A DNA stretch of 21,914 bases from Candidatus Nealsoniibacteriota bacterium. GTDB taxonomy: Bacteria > Patescibacteriota > Minisyncoccia > Minisyncoccales > PWPS01. A program made the position numbers and the translations under genes. The notes beneath the pieces are model-generated. The model was given only the letters and a program-made list of their open reading frames with translations, searched no databases and was not told the origin of the DNA. Positions 1 through 6,938 of the stretch are shown piece by piece; position 1 is the stretch's first letter; the number at the start of each line of letters is the position of its first letter. The DNA is taken from NCBI GenBank assembly GCA_003554915.1, contig PWHM01000028.1:1-21914 (forward strand), written 5' to 3'.

Positions 1-1050
1 GAACAAGCGATAGCTACCGCCTATAAAAAAGAATACGGGGAAAAGGGCGATCTTATCAAAGCTGATTTCGATCCCAAAACGGGAGAAGTTGATTTTTGGA
101 AAGTCAAAAAGGTCGTTGATGAGGACATGATTCTTTCGGACGAAGAGTTGGAAATGCTAAAAAAAGGTGAACTGGATGATGCCGGAGAAAGGGTTAGATT
201 CAACCCCAAACGTCACGTAATGGCCGAAGATGCCGAAGACGGAGAGCCGGGAGAGGAAATCAAGGAAAAACTGGAAAGCAAGGAGAGTTTCGGCAGGATT
301 GCCGCCCAAACCGCCAAACAGGTCGTTCTACAAAAAATAAAAGAGACGGAAAGAGACTTGACTTATGAAGAATACAAAGAGAAAGAAGGAGAAGTCATCT
401 CAGGAGTAATTCAGAGAGTGGAAGGAAGAAAGATTCTGGTTGACATCGGAAAAGTGTTGGGTATTTTGACGAAAGAAGAGCAAATTCCCGGAGAGTATTA
501 TAAAACGGGACAAAGATACAAAATGTATGTTCTCAAAGTGGAGAAAAACCCGAAAGGCCCCGCCGTTTATCTTTCCAGAGCTTTTCCGAAGCTGGTTTCT
601 AAGCTTTTCGAGCTGGAAGTTCCGGAAATATCGACCGGAGTCGTGGAAATCAAAGCGATTGCCAGAGAACCCGGATCCAGAAGCAAGGTTGCGGTTCATT
701 CCAACGAAGAGGGGGTTGATCCCGTTGGTACGGCGGTAGGTCAAAGAGGAACCCGGGTCGGAGCCGTTATTTCCGAGCTGGACGGTGAAAAAATTGATAT
801 AATAGAATGGTCCGAAGACGAAAAGGAGTTGATTTCGAACGCATTGTCACCGGCCAACGTTCATCAGGTGGAAGCAACGGGAGAAAACAAGGCCGTAGCG
901 ACGGTTTCCGATGAAGAGCTGTCTTTGGCCATAGGAAAGGAAGGGCAAAACGTTCGACTCGCCGCTAACTTAACCGGATGGAAAATTGACGTCAAATCAT
1001 TAGGTGAGGATTCTTCCGAAGAGGAAGATTCTCAAGAAAAAGATGAATAA
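1..1050 (+). CDS. nusA: Transcription termination/antitermination factor NusA (5' end outside window)
   Basis: The reading frame is open from base 1, so the gene begins upstream; the ATG at 127 is internal. The visible part starts in the NusA N-terminal RNA-polymerase-binding domain (an AYKKEYG segment). An S1 RNA-binding domain follows (about 85-150 residues after the M at 127 minus 127/3; in DNA about 390-590), with [16 protein letters not shown]. Two KH domains come next: KH1 holds [19 protein letters not shown] (about 725-780) and KH2 holds [19 protein letters not shown] (about 925-985). The end is a short acidic tail; the E. coli-type C-terminal acidic repeats are absent, as in most NusA proteins outside proteobacteria. 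NusA binds RNA polymerase and nascent RNA and modulates pausing and termination. It lies 13 bases before clpP, probably co-transcribed. Confidence 0.97.
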   Translation, partial: EQAIATAYKKEYGEKGDLIKADFDPKTGEVDFWKVKKVVDEDMILSDEELEMLKKGELDDAGERVRFNPKRHVMAEDAEDGEPGEEIKEKLESKESFGRIAAQTAKQVVLQKIKETERDLTYEEYKEKEGEVISGVIQRVEGRKILVDIGKVLGILTKEEQIPGEYYKTGQRYKMYVLKVEKNPKGPAVYLSRAFPKLVSKLFELEVPEISTGVVEIKAIAREPGSRSKVAVHSNEEGVDPVGTAVGQRGTRVGAVISELDGEKIDIIEWSEDEKELISNALSPANVHQVEATGENKAVATVSDEELSLAIGKEGQNVRLAANLTGWKIDVKSLGEDSSEEEDSQEKDE

Positions 1051-1063
1051 AAAACCAAAAAAT

Positions 1064-1666
1064 ATGAATTTAGTACCGACGGTGATAGAGAGAAGTCCGC
1101 GAGGAGAAAGAGCTTATGACATATATTCTCGGCTTTTAAAAGAAAGGATTATCTTTTTGGGTGGCCCGGTAAATGACCAGGTAGCCAACTCGGTAATTGC
1201 TCAACTTCTCTTTTTGGCCAGCCAAAACTCAAAAAAAGACATACAGCTTTACATCAACAGTCCGGGCGGATCGGTGACCGCCGGAATGGCAATCTACGAC
1301 ACCATGCAACATGTCGAACCGGACGTTTCCACTGTCTGTGTTGGAATTGCCGCTTCGATAAGTGCCGTTTTGCTTTCCGCCGGGGAAAAGGGAAAAAGAT
1401 TCGGACTCCCTAATTCGGAAGCGATGCTTCATCAAGTTATGGGGGGTGCCGAAGGGGAAGCGGCCAAAATAGAGATTGCTGCCAATCACATATTGAAAGT
1501 GAGAAAAAAACTCAATCAAATTTTAGCCGACCATACCGGTCAATCTTTTAAAAAAATAAAAAAGGATACCGACAGGGATTTCTTTATGTCCGCGGAGGAA
1601 GCTAAAGAATACGGACTTATCGATGAAGTGATAAGCGGACCGGAAAAACTGAAAAAAGACGATTAA
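1064..1666 (+). CDS. clpP: ATP-dependent Clp protease proteolytic subunit ClpP
   Basis: A 200-residue serine peptidase (family S14) that forms the barrel chamber of Clp proteases with an AAA+ unfoldase partner; no unfoldase gene is in the window. The start at 1064 gives MNLVPTVIE followed by [21 protein letters not shown], the usual ClpP N-terminus, and puts the catalytic triad at Ser98 (GIAAS), His123 (AMLHQ) and Asp172 (DTDRD), the same numbers as in Firmicutes ClpP. An in-frame ATG at 1043 overlaps the nusA stop and would add seven residues; an ATG at 1004 lies deep inside nusA and is unlikely. No clear Shine-Dalgarno site precedes 1064, so coupling to nusA translation is plausible. Length and triad are intact, so it should be active. 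Confidence 0.96.
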   Translation: MNLVPTVIERSPRGERAYDIYSRLLKERIIFLGGPVNDQVANSVIAQLLFLASQNSKKDIQLYINSPGGSVTAGMAIYDTMQHVEPDVSTVCVGIAASISAVLLSAGEKGKRFGLPNSEAMLHQVMGGAEGEAAKIEIAANHILKVRKKLNQILADHTGQSFKKIKKDTDRDFFMSAEEAKEYGLIDEVISGPEKLKKDD

Positions 1667-1686
1667 TTTTAAGCTGAAAGAAGCCG

Positions 1687-1713
1687 AAAAGCCCGCCCTG
1701 TGGCGGGTTTTTT
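1687..1713 (+). terminator. Intrinsic terminator after clpP
   Basis: The stem CCCGCC (1692-1697), loop CTGT, stem GGCGGG (1702-1707) is followed by six T residues (1708-1713). An A-rich run before the stem can pair with the T run. It lies 20-47 bases after the clpP stop and ends the nusA-clpP transcript. Confidence 0.9.
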
Positions 1714-1715
1714 CG

Positions 1716-1744
1716 TTGACACGAGCCTGATTGTCTGATATATT
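1716..1744 (+). promoter_or_regulatory. Strong sigma70-type promoter
   Basis: A consensus -35 TTGACA (1716-1721), a 17-base spacer and a -10 TATATT (1739-1744) directly follow the clpP terminator. The expected start of transcription is near 1751. The next gene, rny, begins 335 bases downstream, so this promoter makes either a long 5' leader for the rny/metal-transport operon or a separate small RNA. Confidence 0.8.
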
Positions 1745-1750
1745 TTTAGT

Positions 1751-2085
1751 AGAAATTATTAAAAACATAACCAGCGTTTAAACTAAATTACTGTCAAATT
1801 GATGAGTTTATTCAAGATTGAATTTTAAGTATGAGATTGTCCGTTTACGAGTTACAGAAAAAGCACCCATTGTTGTTTTGGGCAAAGAAAGACCGTATGA
1901 TTTTTTGAAAATATATTAACCTCAATACTTTTATCATTATTTATCGTAGGTTTATTTCTTGGATAAGCCTGCGCTTTCTCGAATAAAATATCTCATTCAA
2001 TTGATGGTATGAAGCTAAACACTGGTTTAAGCTTACATTTGGTATTAACTTAGTATGAACCCTAAAGTGCCAAAAATAATTCAAT
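1751..2085 (+). other. Long gene-free leader with stable hairpins upstream of rny (possible UTR or small RNA)
   Basis: No convincing coding region occurs here. Two stable hairpins are visible on the plus strand. The first is CGTAGGTTTAT (1945-1955), loop of 7, ATAAGCCTGCG (1963-1973): 11 consecutive pairs including two G-U. The second is AAGCTAAAC (2012-2020), loop ACTG, GTTTAAGCTT (2025-2034), with one bulge. Neither is followed by a T run, so they do not look like terminators. The strong promoter at 1716 makes transcription likely. The RNA class is not recognised; tmRNA, RNase P RNA and T-box hallmarks were looked for and not seen. The sequence could be an autoregulatory leader for RNase Y or an independent small RNA. 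Confidence 0.4.
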
Positions 2086-3615
2086 ATGGAAACTTTAATC
2101 ATCCTACTCGTGGGTGTGGCCGCCCTCGTGGTCGGAGCGGTTTTGGGCTACCACACTCGTCAAAAAGTAGCAAAGCGCGACTATGAAGCAATAGAGACCA
2201 AAGTACAAAACAGAATGAATCGGGCTCGGGAAAAAAGTAAGAGCATGATCGAGCAAGCGAAGAAAAAGGCGGAAGAAATATTGGAAGAAGCAAGAAAAGA
2301 AGCTGAACAAAAGGAAGAAAAACTGAGAAAGAAAGAGCAATTTCTTCTCAAAAGAGAAAACAATATAGACGAAAAGATCGCCGATTTCGAGGAAAGAGAG
2401 CAAGAGCTCGAGGGGAAAGTGGAAAAGCTTCGAAATATGAAAAAACGTGTTGAAGAGCTGAGAGACGAGGCGGAAGAGGAGCTGGAAAGAATAGCCGATT
2501 TGGATGAAAAGGAGGCGAAAAAGGAAATAATGGAAAAGATAGAAAAAGATATGGAAAAAGATATATTCGAGAAAATGAGAAAGCTTGAGAAGAAAGGAAA
2601 GGAAAAGTATGAAAGAAGAGCACAAGAAATCTTAGCGACCGTAATTCAAAAATACGGTGCCTCTCAAGCGCAAGACCTAACCACTACCAACGTTTCTCTT
2701 CCCGATGACGACATAAAGGGAAGAATCATCGGTAAAGAGGGAAGAAATATTAAAACCCTCGAGAAGTTGACGGGAGGGGAGATAGTTGTTGACGACACCC
2801 CGGAAACGGTTCTCATATCCAGTTTTGATCCGATAAGAAGACAGATCGCCAAAACGGCTTTGGAGAAGCTGATCTTTGACGGTCGCATTCAACCGGCTCG
2901 AATAGAAGAAATGGTTGAAAAAGCCGAAGAGGAAATTTCCGATCAAATCAAGAAAGCCGGTGAACAGGCGGTTTATGATACCGGTATAGTTGAGCTCGAC
3001 TCAAAAATAATAATGCTTTTGGGTAGGCTTTACTACAGATCCAGTTATGGACAAAACGTTTTGCTTCACGCCAGAGAAGTAAGTTATTTGGCGGAAGGGC
3101 TCGCTGCTGAAATCGGCGCTGACGAGTTCGTCTGTAAAAAAGCGGGACTTCTTCATGACATCGGAAAAGCTCTGGATCACAAAGTTGAGGGGTCCCACGT
3201 TGACATAGGGATAAGAGTTTTGGAAAAATTCGGAGTAAGTCAAAAGGTTATCGATGCAATGAAATCACATCATGAAGAATACGAATTTGAAACCCTGGAA
3301 TCGATAATCGTTCAGACCGCCGACGCTATTTCCGGTGCTCGTCCCGGAGCCAGGAAAGACACGCTTGAAAATTATCTTAAAAGACTTAAAGAACTGGAAG
3401 AGGTTGCAGCCGACTTTTCGGGAGTAAGGAAAGCCTATGCGGTACAAGCGGGAAGAGAAGTGAGAGTGTTCGTCAAGCCGGATGAAATAAATGATCTGGA
3501 AGCTAAAAAGTTGTCCAAGGATATAGCTAATAAAATAGAAAAAGAGCTCAATTATCCCGGTGAAATAAAGGTCAGTGTCATAAGAGAAAAAAGAGTAATT
3601 CAGTACGCAAAGTGA
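2086..3615 (+). CDS. rny: Ribonuclease Y
   Basis: A 509-residue membrane-anchored endoribonuclease that starts mRNA decay in many bacteria lacking RNase E. The domain order is canonical: an N-terminal membrane helix (about residues 3-22), a long highly charged coiled coil (about 25-190), a KH RNA-binding domain with GRIIGKEGRNIKTLE (about 213-227), and an HD phosphohydrolase domain with the metal-binding HD pair in GLLHDIGKA (about 355-362) and the second motif SHHEEY. The C-terminus IREKRVIQYAK is typical of the family. Length matches the usual 510-520. No Shine-Dalgarno site is seen before the ATG. Only one base separates it from the cbiM-like gene, so the RNase and a metal importer share a transcript. 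Confidence 0.97.
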   Translation: METLIILLVGVAALVVGAVLGYHTRQKVAKRDYEAIETKVQNRMNRAREKSKSMIEQAKKKAEEILEEARKEAEQKEEKLRKKEQFLLKRENNIDEKIADFEEREQELEGKVEKLRNMKKRVEELRDEAEEELERIADLDEKEAKKEIMEKIEKDMEKDIFEKMRKLEKKGKEKYERRAQEILATVIQKYGASQAQDLTTTNVSLPDDDIKGRIIGKEGRNIKTLEKLTGGEIVVDDTPETVLISSFDPIRRQIAKTALEKLIFDGRIQPARIEEMVEKAEEEISDQIKKAGEQAVYDTGIVELDSKIIMLLGRLYYRSSYGQNVLLHAREVSYLAEGLAAEIGADEFVCKKAGLLHDIGKALDHKVEGSHVDIGIRVLEKFGVSQKVIDAMKSHHEEYEFETLESIIVQTADAISGARPGARKDTLENYLKRLKELEEVAADFSGVRKAYAVQAGREVRVFVKPDEINDLEAKKLSKDIANKIEKELNYPGEIKVSVIREKRVIQYAK

Positions 3616-3616
3616 T

Positions 3617-4405
3617 ATGCATATAGAGATACCCGACGGAGTATTACCGCCCTGGCTCTGGATAGCCGGCTTCGTAGTGGTAGCAATTTGCTTCCTGATA
3701 AGTTCTCACTTTGCAAAAAAGAAGAAAGAAAAGCTGCCTTTGGCCGCTTTGCTCAGCGGTCTTTCGCTTTTGGTGATGTCGGTTCCTCTCGGATTGCCGG
3801 TTCATATTAATCTGATGGTTGTTGTCGGAATAATCGTCGGCCCCTTTTGGGCTTTGGTGGTTTCTTTGGTAGTTAATTCTCTTCTCGCTTCCGTAGGACA
3901 CGGCGGTGTAACCGTCATAGGGCTAAACACTTTGCTTTTATGGTCTCAAGCCGTTTTCGGCTTTTTACTTTTCAAGGCGGCTAAAAATATAATTGGTGAA
4001 AAAGAATGGCTAAGAGGGATTTCCGCGGGAGGGGTTGCTTTTTTAAGTTTAGGACTTTCCTTTATTCTCTTGGGAGGATTGGTGTTTGCGGTTAATCTGA
4101 ACCCGGAAGAGATTCTTGTTAATGATCACGACCATAACCATCATGACCATGATGACCACTATCATGAAGATGATGAGCATGGAGATTATCATGATGCAAG
4201 CCTTCATCACGGGGAAGAAAGTCATGAAGAGCACCATCACATAAAGGAAGACGATCATCATCACGGTTATTATCTTGAGGAAATTTCACTGACCGGATTT
4301 ATGGCTGTAGTTATGCCGCTTTTCTTATATGCGGCGATTGTAGAATCGATAATATCCGGACTGGTTATTTCATTTTTAGGAAAATCGAGACCGGACCTCT
4401 TATGA
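3617..4405 (+). CDS. cbiM: CbiM/NikM-like substrate-binding membrane component of an ECF metal transporter
   Basis: A 262-residue polytopic membrane protein of the CbiM family, the S component that binds Ni2+, Co2+ or a related ion in group I ECF transporters. The N-terminus MHIEIPDGVLPP keeps His2, which with the free N-terminus binds the metal in this family, and the C-terminus has the usual E-x7-G...RPDLL ending. Between two membrane segments lies an unusual loop (about residues 169-217) rich in His, Asp and Glu: 18 histidines in about 50 residues, likely a metal trap or sensor. It overlaps the cbiQ-like gene by four bases (ATGA). No CbiN, NikN or NikL gene is next to it. The metal cannot be assigned; nickel, cobalt and zinc are all possible. 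The symbol denotes family, not proven cobalt specificity. Confidence 0.9.
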   Translation: MHIEIPDGVLPPWLWIAGFVVVAICFLISSHFAKKKKEKLPLAALLSGLSLLVMSVPLGLPVHINLMVVVGIIVGPFWALVVSLVVNSLLASVGHGGVTVIGLNTLLLWSQAVFGFLLFKAAKNIIGEKEWLRGISAGGVAFLSLGLSFILLGGLVFAVNLNPEEILVNDHDHNHHDHDDHYHEDDEHGDYHDASLHHGEESHEEHHHIKEDDHHHGYYLEEISLTGFMAVVMPLFLYAAIVESIISGLVISFLGKSRPDLL

Positions 4406-5088
4406 ATGATATAAATTTGGTCGATTATTACGCTAACCAGAAGCTTTTTTTTCAAAGGATGTCGGCTTATTCCAAGCTGGCGTTTTTTATAATGCTTCTG
4501 ATCTTTATAATTTCTTCTCAAGAAATCTATCCTCTGCTTTTAGTTTTTGGATTTATCCTGCTCATATCTCTTGTCGGTAGAATCCCGGTAGCCAAAATGA
4601 CCAAATGGGCTCTTTATCCGGCTTTTTTCGCTTCCATATTTGCTTTCAGTCAATTTATTGCCGTGGGGAGTTTTCCTTTTGTTTTGCTTTTTCGTGCTTA
4701 TGTTGCCGCCTTCTTAACTCTTTTTTACTCTTTTACGACCCCGTACTTCGAAACTTTTGGAATCGTTTCAAAACTTAGCCCTTTTTTAGGAATGGTTCTT
4801 TTTTTTACTTACAGATACTTTTTTGTCTTTTTGGATGTTTTGAATAAGAAAATAACCATGGTGAAAATCAGAGGTGCTGAGAATAGAAAATTTTACTCGA
4901 TCGCTAAAGTGGTCGGTTTTCTAATTTTGGAAATGATAGATAGAGCCGAGCGGATCCATTCCGTTCTGCAAATAAGAGGTTTTAAGGAAAAAATCTATTT
5001 TAAATCAAAAAAGAAAGTGAATGTTGCCGATTTTGTTCTTGTCTTTACGGGAATAATTTTCTTAATAATTAATTTTTATTTATTATGA
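4402..5088 (+). CDS. cbiQ: CbiQ/EcfT-like transmembrane coupling component of an ECF transporter
   Basis: A 228-residue integral membrane protein with about five hydrophobic segments: clusters near residues 25-55, 65-85, 92-112, 128-150 and a C-terminal one at 210-228. It sits between the S component and the ATPase genes. EcfT proteins carry two x-R-G motifs on coupling helices that grip the ATPases; here they are seen as VKIRGAENRK (about 153-162) and AERIHSVLQIRGF (about 182-194). The gene overlaps cbiM-like by ATGA at 4402-4405 and cbiO-like by ATGA at 5085-5088, so the three are probably translationally coupled and made in fixed ratio. Sequence is otherwise divergent, as usual for T components; the assignment rests on the motifs, topology and position. 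Confidence 0.87.
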   Translation: MNDINLVDYYANQKLFFQRMSAYSKLAFFIMLLIFIISSQEIYPLLLVFGFILLISLVGRIPVAKMTKWALYPAFFASIFAFSQFIAVGSFPFVLLFRAYVAAFLTLFYSFTTPYFETFGIVSKLSPFLGMVLFFTYRYFFVFLDVLNKKITMVKIRGAENRKFYSIAKVVGFLILEMIDRAERIHSVLQIRGFKEKIYFKSKKKVNVADFVLVFTGIIFLIINFYLL

Positions 5089-5801
5089 AAAAGGAGTTGG
5101 CCAGATTGCATTGTGTAAAACACAAATATCCGGACAAGACCGAAGTTTCCGCTTGTGGGTTGGATTTCGTAGTCCGAAGAGGAGAAAAAGTGGCTTTGGT
5201 CGGAGCCAACGGTTCGGGTAAAACGACTTTGATACTTCATCTTTTGGGAGTCTTGGAACCTACGGAAGGGAAGGTTTCTCTTTTAGGTGTTAATCCCGCT
5301 GAAAAATTCTCCGAGGTCGGTAGTGGAGTGGGAGCGGTTATGCAAAACGTCGAGGATCAATTGGTCGGGCCGACCGTAATAGACGATATTAAATTTTCCT
5401 TGCTCAATTACGGTTGGGAAAGGAAAAAGGCAGAAGGCAGAGCCATGCAAGTGATGGAATCTCTGGGAATAGAAAACCTGAAAGACAAGGTAATCCATTT
5501 TCTTTCCGGGGGAGAGAAGAAAAAACTGGCCTTGGCCGGGGCGTTGGCGCTGGAACCGAGGATTCTAATTTTGGATGAAGCTTTCAGCCAGATGGACCCG
5601 GAAGGAATAGAAAAAGTCAATAGGCTGATTGACGAATACGTAAAAGAAAAGGAGATGGCTGTCGTGATGGCGGTTAGCAATCGTGAAGATTTGAAGTATT
5701 TTGAAAAAATTTATTTACTTGAAGATGGTGAAATTGTTTATAGCGGATCACAAAAAGAATTTGAAAAAGAGGATTTGGATAATCAATTTTGCAGACATTA
5801 A
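5085..5801 (+). CDS. cbiO: CbiO/EcfA-like ATPase of an ECF metal transporter
   Basis: A 238-residue ABC ATPase that powers the CbiM-CbiQ pair. Visible motifs are Walker A GANGSGKTT (about residues 40-48), a Q-loop in MQNVEDQLVGPTV, signature LSGGEKKKLALAGAL, Walker B ILILDEAFSQMDP with its catalytic Glu, and a C-terminal LLEDGEIVYSG strand. The H-loop is odd: where the family has a T-H-D motif, this protein reads AVSNRED, with Ser198 at the place of the switch histidine. The rest of the site is intact, so it may still work, more slowly or with another residue. Only one ATPase gene is present, so a homodimer is expected. The stop codon lies in the T/A run of the following minus-strand terminator. 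Confidence 0.92.
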   Translation: MKKELARLHCVKHKYPDKTEVSACGLDFVVRRGEKVALVGANGSGKTTLILHLLGVLEPTEGKVSLLGVNPAEKFSEVGSGVGAVMQNVEDQLVGPTVIDDIKFSLLNYGWERKKAEGRAMQVMESLGIENLKDKVIHFLSGGEKKKLALAGALALEPRILILDEAFSQMDPEGIEKVNRLIDEYVKEKEMAVVMAVSNREDLKYFEKIYLLEDGEIVYSGSQKEFEKEDLDNQFCRH

Positions 5802-5826
5802 AAAAAACGCCTCCGAGGAGGCGTTT
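5799..5826 (-). terminator. Intrinsic terminator of the tRNA transcript (between convergent units)
   Basis: On the minus strand AAACGCCTC, a four-base loop and GAGGCGTTT form a nine-pair stem (5805-5826) followed by eight T residues (5799-5807 region). It ends the Pro-Gly tRNA transcript. The same stem on the plus strand lies just after the cbiO stop but lacks a good T tract, so it is at most a weak terminator in that direction. Confidence 0.85.
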
Positions 5827-5832
5827 GTATGG

Positions 5833-5903
5833 AGCGGGTGATGGGACTCGAACCCACATGACTGGCTTGGAAGGCCAGGGCTCTGCCGTTGAGCTACACC
5901 CGC
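5833..5903 (-). tRNA. tRNA-Gly (anticodon UCC)
   Basis: A full cloverleaf is visible on the minus strand. The acceptor stem is GCGGGTG/CACCCGC, and the D-arm begins TAGCTC. The anticodon stem CTGGC/GCCAG encloses the loop CTTCCAA (anticodon TCC). The T-arm is GTGGG/CCCAC with TTCGAGT, and the discriminator base is T. The three bases after it (5830-5832) read CCA on the minus strand, so the CCA end is encoded. It lies five bases downstream of tRNA-Pro and is co-transcribed with it. A UCC anticodon tRNA-Gly is one of the mcm5U targets of Elp3/Trm9 in yeast, which is relevant to the genes at 18599-21056. Confidence 0.97.
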
Positions 5904-5908
5904 AGTTG

Positions 5909-5981
5909 TCGGGGCACTCGGATTCGAACCGAGAATCACTCGCTCCCAAAGCGAGCATGTTAGCCGTTACACCATGCCCCG
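5909..5981 (-). tRNA. tRNA-Pro (anticodon UGG)
   Basis: The cloverleaf is on the minus strand. The acceptor stem is CGGGGCA/TGCCCCG, starting with the C1-G72 pair typical of bacterial tRNA-Pro. The anticodon stem CTCGC/GCGAG encloses the loop TTTGGGA (anticodon TGG), and the T-arm is CTCGG/CCGAG with TTCGAAT. The discriminator base is A, and the bases after it read CAA, so CCA must be added by the CCA enzyme. It is the first gene of a two-tRNA transcript with tRNA-Gly. Confidence 0.97.
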
Positions 5982-5999
5982 AACTCGGATTATAAGTAT

Positions 6000-6028
6000 A
6001 TAATAACACTTGCAATTAGGTTGGTCAA
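6000..6028 (-). promoter_or_regulatory. Promoter of the tRNA-Pro/tRNA-Gly unit
   Basis: On the minus strand: -35 TTGACC (6028-6023), a 17-base spacer and -10 TATTAT (6005-6000). The expected start is near 5993, about a dozen bases before the tRNA-Pro 5' end. A second TATAAT-like sequence lies closer to the tRNA, at about 5989-5994, but has no well-placed -35. Confidence 0.8.
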
Positions 6029-6055
6029 ACGAACTAAATATGATAATTTAAAGTA

Positions 6056-6931
6056 ATGAAAAAGTTACTTCTCATAGACAGCAACGCTTTAGTTTATAGG
6101 GCCTATCACGCTTTGCCTCCTTTGAAAAGCGAGGGAAAGTTGGTTAATGCCCTCTACGGATTTTTCTTGATATTTACCAAGGCGATAGAGGATGTAAAGC
6201 CGGACTACGTAGTTTCCGCTTTTGATCGCAAGGAGAAAACTTTTCGACACGAAGAGTTCGAGGATTATAAAGCGCAAAGACCGGATATGCCGGATGAGTT
6301 GGTTGATCAACTGCCCTTAATAAAGCAAGGGTTGGAAAAATACGGAGTCCCGGTCTTGGAAAAAAAAGGCTTCGAAGCCGATGATATAATAGCTACCCTT
6401 ACGAAAAGATGGGCCGACAGTTTGGAAATTGTTATTTTGAGTGGTGACCGAGACCTCCTGCAGCTCGTAGAGAAATCCGTTATTGTCCGCTCGCCTGGAA
6501 GAGGAATAAAAAAAATGATAAACTTTGATAAGGAAAAAGTTTTGGAAAAATACGGAGTCCCTCCTTCCCTCTTTGTTGATTATAAAGCATTGAGAGGTGA
6601 TCCTTCCGACAACATACCGGGAGTGAAGGGTATAGGGAAAAAGAGAGCCAGAACACTTATTCAAAAACACGGATCAATTGAAGAAATTTACGAAGACTTG
6701 GACAAGGTTAAGAAAACTTTCGGAAAAAAATTAAAAGATCAGAAAAAGCAAGCTTTTCAGAGCAAGAGACTCGTTACTCTCCGAAAAGACGTTGATTTGA
6801 ATCTGAAGCTGGAAGAAGCGAAGTTCAGTTATAAAAAAGAGGAATTAGCTACTTTTTTTAAGAAGTTCAACTTTACAAGTTTGGTGAGTAAATATGAGAA
6901 GACGAGAGATCAAATGAAGTTTGAAATATAA
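6056..6931 (+). CDS. Stand-alone 5'-3' exonuclease (FEN / PolA N-terminal domain family)
   Basis: A 291-residue structure-specific 5' nuclease, equivalent to the N-terminal domain of DNA polymerase I but without any polymerase domain. It removes RNA primers and 5' flaps in replication and repair. Metal-binding and active-site segments are LLLIDSNAL (Asp8), AFDRKEKTFRHEEFEDYKAQR in the arch region, GFEADDIIATL (acidic pair), ILSGDRDLLQL (acidic pair) and ALRGDPSDNIPGVKGIGKKRA, the last holding the H3TH DNA-binding motif. All expected acidic clusters are present. The gene diverges from the tRNA promoter and is followed after seven bases by the HAMP protein gene. A possible -10 at 6039-6047 lies close to the start, but no good -35 goes with it. 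Whether a polymerase-only PolA exists elsewhere cannot be seen. Confidence 0.93.
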   Translation: MKKLLLIDSNALVYRAYHALPPLKSEGKLVNALYGFFLIFTKAIEDVKPDYVVSAFDRKEKTFRHEEFEDYKAQRPDMPDELVDQLPLIKQGLEKYGVPVLEKKGFEADDIIATLTKRWADSLEIVILSGDRDLLQLVEKSVIVRSPGRGIKKMINFDKEKVLEKYGVPPSLFVDYKALRGDPSDNIPGVKGIGKKRARTLIQKHGSIEEIYEDLDKVKKTFGKKLKDQKKQAFQSKRLVTLRKDVDLNLKLEEAKFSYKKEELATFFKKFNFTSLVSKYEKTRDQMKFEI

Positions 6932-6938
6932 TTGGAAG

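Noticed and set aside
1795..1830. AAATTGATGAGTTT resembles the beginning of 16S rRNA genes
   Set aside because: The match stops after about 14 bases and nothing rRNA-like follows.
1831..1908. 25-codon ORF (starts MRLSVYELQKKH) in the leader upstream of rny
   Set aside because: No ribosome binding site, no recognised homology, and short enough to arise by chance; kept only as part of the leader description.
2104..2625. Long minus-strand ORFs opposite rny
   Set aside because: They mirror the Lys/Glu-rich coiled coil of RNase Y and give low-complexity Phe/Leu/Ser protein; no start signal or homology.
5674..6015. ORFs on both strands across the tRNA genes (including 5789-5995 plus)
   Set aside because: They translate tRNA and terminator sequence; clear artefacts.
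6921..6938. TTG start for the HAMP protein
   Set aside because: ATG 6939 puts a normal N-terminus just before the first membrane helix and avoids overlap with the exonuclease gene.
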